DNA of 64,000 nt from Chlorokybus atmophyticus (lineage: Eukaryota; Streptophyta; Chlorokybophyceae; Chlorokybales; Chlorokybaceae), in assembly GCA_009103225.1 (NCBI GenBank), contig RHPI01000797.1, forward strand, positions 383,764 through 447,763, read 5' to 3'. Of the stretch, positions 55,994 through 64,000 are shown one piece after another (position 1 is the stretch's first letter; each line of letters opens with the position of its first letter). The notes below the pieces were generated by a model. It saw only the letters and a program-made list of their open reading frames with translations, was not told the origin of the DNA and did no database searches. Position numbers and translations under genes: made by a program.

Positions 55994-58422
55994 TCAGCTG
56001 CTATCCCTGTTGCTGTTACGAACCGCCTCAGCTTGCCGAATGGGAACAAAGTATGGCAAGTCCATTGCTTCACGAGCAGTGATGCGTTCGGCATGGTTGT
56101 ATCGCAACATCTTGTCCAAAAACTCGATGGCCTGCCCAACACACAGCTGATGGGGACTGCATTGAGCACGTATGTACAAGCCACACATTGAACGTGCACT
56201 GACCGAGCATGAGTGTTGTACGTAAGTCATGGCTGTACCTCTGGAGAGACCAGATGCTGATTGTCGCTGTTGATGAACCTTGTCAATGGCTTGCGGCTGT
56301 GCGAACCTAATAGCGACTGCCATAATAAACACAGCCTGAGCACGTACTGTTTGGATGCACCAAAGCAACAGCCTACAAACACAGAAGTTAACAGAGCTAA
56401 CACCGGCTAACCTGTAGATGTGGGTCCAATTCTATTGAGTACTTGCGTGCATATGCCCACAACCCATCTGTGCCAAGCACCTGGACGCGACGAGAAAGCA
56501 ATTAGTGCACCAATACTCTCGCACACCATGTGGCAGTGTCGTTATATCATGCAAGTTAATGCAAGGATGTGCGGTAAGCGACTTTGCCTTGGCTATCTTT
56601 ACAAGTTGGTCGTTATTGTCATGTCCATGGAAGAACGGCTCTTTGCGGAATATCATTCCTGATAGGAACAGAAGTGAGACACTGAGTCAAGTGTATATTG
56701 CCAAGTGGTCAAGTGCTCGCATGAGTAAAAGCCTACCTCCAAACATGCAGCCCAGACTCCACATGTCCAGCGAGTAGTCATAGTCCTGTCGCACAAGGCA
56801 AAAAGCTTTGTTTTTGATTGTTTGCGGCGCCTTGTGTTGTGCCAATGACATGCAGACATGCATTGTAGAGAGCTGACCTGTAGGCCAATGAGAAGCTCTG
56901 GACCTTTGAAATAGCGGGAAGCTACCCGCACATTATACCTGTGGACGTGTGCATACGAATTCAATTGTTGCACCCGAGTCATCAAACCCACACCGCGCAC
57001 TGTCTAAAGATAAGCCATGCTGCATGCTAGCAAGCCATACAAGTGTTTGTGCAGAGCAATAGATGTTGATCGCTCATGGTGCAATGTTGACTCACGCAGA
57101 TCGCAGTTCAAGAGCTGTCACATGCTGCATACTAGCAATGCATACCATGCGCCTCAGTACTTACTCCTTGCCCGGGTGGTAGAACTCTGCTAGTCCCCAG
57201 TCTATTAGACACAGGCGTTTGTTGGCATGGTCTATCATGACCTGTACACGAACATTCCCATCAGCTTGGCACGATGCGGCACTTATCACCGGCACAGTAT
57301 CAAGCCCGGTAGCGCTCATGACCAGATACAAGAAGAAGAATGCTCACATTTTGCGGCTTGACATCACGGTGCATGATGCCTTGCGAGTGGCAGTAGTCCA
57401 GGGCCTGCGTAAACACGAGCTATGGTAACAGACAAATGCACAACTCAGGCCATTGTGGCCAACCGTTACAAACTTGCCTTAAGTAATTCGTACATGTAGT
57501 AGCGGATGTCATAGTCTGTAAGGGTGGGGTATAGCACTTTGAAGTCGGTGTTGTCGAGGTATTCAAATATCAAACTGACGGTCTTGGAGAACGGATCTCG
57601 CACGATGTCCAACAGCTTGACAATGTTGGGAGCATTACTCAGGTTCTGGAGGATCTTGATCTCACGGGTAATCTGTGCCAACCACCAGCATAAGTGACTA
57701 CTGCATCTTGCATGTGCTACTGCATGCGTGGCCATGAACATGCACATGCATGCGCACACACAGAATAACTTGCATGTGTACCTTCTCCTTCTTCTTGAGA
57801 GGCTTGAGAATCTTAACAATGCAACGCTCCCCATTGACCAAATTGACGCCCTCGAACACCTCACTGTATTTGCCCCGACCGACCTTTCGCACAACCTCGT
57901 AATTCTCCTGCGCAACGCAGCAGCAATAAGCCATGCATGCATGTGCACACGCATATGCAGCAGCACCTGCGCAGAATCAACTCTGCAACCAGGGGCACAT
58001 CCAAGCACCTTGCGTGATTGCAGCATGCAAGGACACTGTCACAAGGGCATCGCTGACAGTCTGAGTTGTTCGTTTGAATACCCCTCGTACCGTACACGTG
58101 TCCAAGCACTCAGCACTACCATGCAGTGCTGCATTCAGTGGTCACAGGCATGGCATGCAGCAATGCATCCTCGTGCCATACTGAATCGCTGCTTGAAAGC
58201 GTTCAAGACAATGCTGACGATGCCAACAAGGCCCATGCGCAAGCAGATCCCACTCGTATCGTCTCAAGCTGAGCCATGCATTTTACAATTGATCATGCAC
58301 AGAGGCCTGTCAATTGATCGCACCTGATTGCCCCACTGCACGGTGACATTCTCATAGTCCCAGTACTCTCTAGGCCGGTGGACGTTAATGTCGGCGTAGA
58401 CCCGCGCGCGGCTCTGCCTCAT
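55994..58422 (-). CDS. CK2A: casein kinase II catalytic subunit alpha
   Basis: CK2 alpha is a constitutively active acidophilic Ser/Thr kinase. Eleven exons (58422-58324, 57907-57782, 57672-57478, 57404-57348, 57241-57165, 56938-56878, 56785-56737, 56658-56588, 56480-56412, 56316-56239, 56131-55994) close in phase to 339 residues. [20 protein letters not shown] is the canonical N-terminus. Then glycine loop [25 protein letters not shown] (catalytic Lys and basic cluster), [37 protein letters not shown] (DWG instead of DFG, diagnostic of CK2), [20 protein letters not shown] and [16 protein letters not shown]. Two introns (after 57478 and after 56588) start with GC rather than GT. An upstream open frame to 58635 could add a leader. 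It is divergent from MSRB. Confidence 0.97.
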
Positions 58423-58644
58423 CACGCTCCCGACGCCGTTGCCGCCGTCGGCACCGCTGGGCACCACCGCCGCCGCCGTCGTTGTCGCAGCCGCCTTCAC
58501 CGCCACAGCAACAGCAGCACTGCCCCCGCCGGCCGACAACCTCCCCAGCCCACGCCTCATCCAGCAGCAGCCGCCGCCCCACCCCCCGGCATGGCAACTC
58601 CCCAGCGCACCCTCAACAACAACAACACCGACCACGACAGCAAC

Positions 58645-58667
58645 AAAACCCTAGCCCTAACCCTAAC
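58645..58667 (-). promoter_or_regulatory. telo-box cluster in CK2 alpha/MSRB bidirectional promoter
   Basis: Three tandem CCCTA(A/G) units. In CK2 alpha orientation they read GTTAGGGTTAGGGCTAGGG then TTTT. They lie 223 bp from the CK2 alpha start and 182 bp from the MSRB start. This is too short to be an interstitial telomere and better read as the same promoter element seen at four other genes. Confidence 0.6.
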
Positions 58668-58848
58668 ACCGCCACGCAGCAGGCGACAACAATAACATTA
58701 CTGACAATGGCAATGCTGCCAACAACAACACTGCCGCAGCTGACAAGGACAGGAAGGGAAGTGCCAGCTTCCCGCAATATGGAGCCGCTAACGGAAGATC
58801 ATGTGCTATTCCGTTTGGGTGTTAGCTGGGGGTGTTGCCACGTGGCGC

Positions 58849-60817
<1,969 letters not shown>

Positions 60818-62386
60818 GGTTAATGTATTATATGTACAGACATTGTGTTGCTTGTAGTGTGCAATGAAAAAGTCAGGTCATAGCCATGGCATTAGGCCAA
60901 TTAGATTCATGAGTGCGGGTAGGATTTGCTTGTCACCCCCGTGTTGCTGTGATGTGCTGCTTGACAGCATAGGAATGTTTGGATTACCCTACATCATGCG
61001 CCCTTGGTTTATATGCCATGTAGGTTTGTTTTTGGTGACGTGCTTGTTTCGGTTTGTGTTCCCATACTCCGTATTGCACATTTAGGACATACTGCAAGTT
61101 GCATGTATATGTTAACTCGTTGGTTATGTGGTGGTGTGCGCGTGCGTGTGTGTGGCTAGATATGGTGACAGAACTGACAAACGGTCCATATACCTTTGTA
61201 TCGCAGTAGAGAGTTGTGGTTAACATGCATTCTTGCGCGTGTTGGCATGGACGACGCTGGCCTGCACGTCAGGCATGGCATAATTGCACACCTACCGCAT
61301 ACATTGTTGAACACCAGAAAGCATAGCATTCACTGTGCGTATCACCATGGGCGCACACAAGCAAACATGTGTACGCAATACAACTCAAACAACAGTTGTT
61401 CACACAAACGGGCTGGCCTAAGCCCCTAGACAACAAGCAAGAGTGGTATCACCGCGTGTGGGCGCTTGCAGCTTGTGCAGCCCACCACCGCCCCAACCCC
61501 GCACACCTGAACGCAAAGGACACGCAGTGAATTGCTTGGCGGGCAACTGCTCCGTGTGGCGCCGCCAACTTGTAGGGTTTCACAACTAGCTGTTGAATAC
61601 CTGCGACTTAGTGAACGAAATGGCTGCCAACAGTGGTGAGCGCAGGCCACGGTTAGAAGTCACAATAGCAAGTGGCAGCATTTCCACAATAGGTGCTGTT
61701 CATAGAACACCGTATACATTGGTAGATAGACAGTAGATGAGGAATCACGCAGCACGCTTGCAATCAACAGGTTAAACAGGTTTAATTGCACTTAGGTGCA
61801 TTCCCAAGGTTTTGCCAGAGATGTGCACCAGGTACATGCATCCTCTCACAGCCAATCTGCACATGTCTGCAGATCCCTTACCTTAAAGATTACCTTAAAG
61901 ATTACCTTAAAACGCAAGTACGCCGTATGTGAGCTTATCCCCTAGCGTGGAGTCTGCTTGCAGAAATGAAGGAAGTTATGCATGGCTCAAGAAGCCATGC
62001 ACTGTGAACACGCCAACCGGCACAATCATAACTCCGCACATGACAGTTCAGGGTCATGATTGCGTTGGCCTGAATGGAGTGGCAAAGCGCGCGACCACAA
62101 CCAATCCATTACACCCAACAACCACACTACAGAAATAGCACAACCAAATGAGGCGTGTTTGGTGCTTGCTTTTACAACCATGGCATGGTTAATTAAGGGC
62201 CGTTCTGCCACTCCGAGTCAGCATGCGATGTGAGGAACACCACCCAGCATCTACATAGCTCTAAGACTCGCAGCATCAACACTGTTGCAGGAATGGGAAA
62301 TACCAAGCGTGCGCGCAATGAACCAGATCCACATGGAATAGTGGTACTGAACTACTACAGGTGCTACTCAGCAAGAGCTAGCTCCC
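60818..62386. other. convergent intergenic region MSRB/FtsY
   Basis: About 1.57 kb. It contains a three-fold short repeat AGATTACCTTAA at 61882-61915. No gene recognised. Confidence 0.55.
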
Positions 62387-63960
62387 TCATTTTTGAGGAA
62401 AGAGAGCCTCTACAAAGGTGGCAGGGTCGAAAGGTTGCAAGTCATCCATCGCCTCACCAACTCCAACAAACTTCACCGGGATCTTGAGCTCATCCACAAC
62501 GCTAACCTGCAAGCAGGAAGACACGAATGCTCAGCAAGCGCTAACACACTGCTGACTGTGCATGCCACTATACATGTGCATTTCCGTTTCGCGTTGTTTG
62601 TACACAGCACTCACACTACAAACCCAATCCCAATGTCTCCATGCGTGACCTACCACGCAACCGCCGCGGGCAGTGCCATCCAGCTTGGTGAGAACAATGC
62701 CGGTGACACCAACTTTCTGAAAGCACAGTAACGCGACTAGTTGGCTTTTAGCTGGTCAGATGCGTGTGCGCAAGACAGCTGGTTCATGCATACCTCTTTG
62801 AACTCTCGTGCTTGGTTCAACATGTTCAGCCCAGTGGTGCCATCCAGTACTAGCAGCACTTCCTGTGATGCGACAAGTTAAACCAAGCTGCAAAACCTGT
62901 GCATTCATCAACAAGAAAAAAATGTCCTGGGCACGAACAGCAACCATCCCTCATAACATCTCCAACACCTCACCTCGGGGCCACTGTCGCCGGCGGCTTT
63001 TGCTATGGACCTTTTGCACTTGCTCAACTCTTCCATCAGATTGTCATTTGTGTGTAACCCTGCAGTGCAACATGCGCTGAGGCCTTGAAGATGCTTGTAG
63101 AGCTGCATATGCAACCACCAACTGCAGCGCATAACTGTATGATTCTAACACAACACTTGCCAATGCTGCTGAGCACAGGTGATGGCAAGTTTTTAATTAT
63201 TGTGCTGTGCGTGCGATCACCAACCATCATGACAATGCATGTGCTTAGCATGCAACCATAATAGCACATGGGGGCTCTGGCGATACTTACTCCCTGAAGT
63301 ATCGCAGATGACAACATCAATGTCGCTGTCTTTTGCTCGCGCCTGTTGCACCGCCTCATAAAGCACTGTCAAGAAACAAGATGTGGAGATGTTGCACAAC
63401 AACCTGTGAACACTACTTGCAAACCGTTGCAAGGGCAGCACTCCGCAAGCACAAAAAGAAACCATAACCAGAATACCCATTGACTAGTAACCACCAACTC
63501 CAGCGACCATCAACACCAACCTGTAGCAGGCCGACTGTTGGCCTTAGAGTAAAACTGCGCACCGGCCCTTTCGGCCCAAGTACCGAGCTGCTCTACCGCA
63601 GCCGCACGGAACGTATCTCCAGCGCATAGCAGAACTTTGGTGCCATCTTTTGCAAACATGTGTGCCAGCTTTGCGATTGTTGTTGTTTTGCCCCCTCCGT
63701 TCACACCGACTACCATGATCACGCTTGGCCTGCCGGTGCCCAATGTCAGTAAGTGAGCTCTACATATGGTGATACACGCATGCTGTGTGAATTATTCACC
63801 CGCAATGACTTAACACAACTCACTTCTTGTCTAGTTGCAGTGAACTGCTACCAGCACCCTTCTCCAGCAAATCCACAATCGCTTGTTTTAAGGCGCTCTG
63901 ATACGCACCCGGGTTCAGTGTTGACAATGCTACCAGTTTGCATGCCAATGAAACAGACGA
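62387..63960 (-). CDS. cpFTSY: plastid SRP receptor FtsY (partial, 5' end outside window)
   Basis: cpFtsY is the thylakoid-membrane receptor for chloroplast SRP, which inserts light-harvesting proteins. Seven exons are visible (63960-63824, 63729-63521, 63365-63291, 63059-62974, 62862-62794, 62716-62654, 62506-62387), all in phase, ending PQK and a stop. The N-domain helix [18 protein letters not shown] leads into GTPase G1 [30 protein letters not shown] (insertion box), [20 protein letters not shown] (G3), [35 protein letters not shown] (G4 TKLD) and [27 protein letters not shown] is the plastid/cyanobacterial form. The transit peptide and the first exon(s) lie beyond base 64000. Confidence 0.95.
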
Positions 63961-64000
63961 CTGCAAATGAGAAGCGCCCTTGTGCCGACATGACAGCGCA

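Noticed and set aside
58645-58667. Possible interstitial telomere
   Set aside because: Only three CCCTA(A/G) units, placed in a promoter, and matching the single-unit element at four other genes.

Overview
This is nuclear DNA from an intron-rich photosynthetic eukaryote, most likely a flagellate green alga. The genes have about 3 to 19 exons and introns of about 60 to 150 bp, mostly with GT donors and TGCAG-type acceptors. The host is inferred from the gene set: two plastid-directed genes of green type (ribosomal protein bL28c, SRP receptor FtsY), plant-type topoisomerase VI subunit B and SPO11-2, and two genes tied to flagella and centrioles (TBCCD1/ASQ2 and LRRC56/ODA8). The species cannot be named from the sequence. 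Base composition is near 50% GC, with AT-rich gene-poor islands near 31-34.8 kb and 54.8-55.9 kb.

Layout. 0-3.1 kb: SPO11-2 (+), the meiotic topo VI A-like protein. 3.7-9.8 kb: two mitochondrial import genes, TOM40 (-) and TIM50 (-). 10.2-12.7 kb: SERINC (+). 15.1-18.3 kb: TBCCD1 (-). 19.2-22.9 kb: TOP6B (+). 24.4-26.5 kb: alpha/beta epoxide hydrolase (-). 27.0-30.0 kb: DUF885 protein (+). 30-34.8 kb: nearly gene-free. 35.4-36.5 kb: plastid bL28c (+). 37.4-38.5 kb: a partial, base-perfect copy of an ATPase gene. 40.1-42.3 kb: TMEM177-like M48-type membrane protein (-). 42.9-45.6 kb: the full archaeal-type P-loop ATPase (+). 47.9-49.3 kb: plastid-like PH-domain protein (-). 49.5-52.8 kb: LRRC56 (+). 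53.2-54.0 kb: unrecognised helical protein (-). 56.0-58.4 kb: casein kinase II alpha (-). 58.8-60.8 kb: methionine sulfoxide reductase B (+). 62.4-64 kb: cpFtsY (-), running off the window.

Exon boundaries were chained by hand using splice signals, reading phase and family alignment. For TOM40, TIM50, SERINC, TBCCD1, TOP6B, epoxide hydrolase, bL28c, ATPase, PH protein, LRRC56, CK2 alpha and MSRB the phases close exactly from start to stop. TMEM177 also closes if one non-canonical GC donor is accepted.

Three things stand out. (1) Six gene pairs are head to head, and the sense-oriented element TTAGGGTTT(T)GGC lies in the promoter of at least five genes. (2) The TMEM177-like protein keeps an intact HELVH zinc motif, while the DUF885 protein appears to have lost its glutamate. 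(3) Two base-perfect duplications (1,126 bp and 344 bp) lie about 5.7-5.9 kb from their sources. Each abuts a single N and a simple repeat, one of them a 230-nt G run, which points to assembly error rather than biology.
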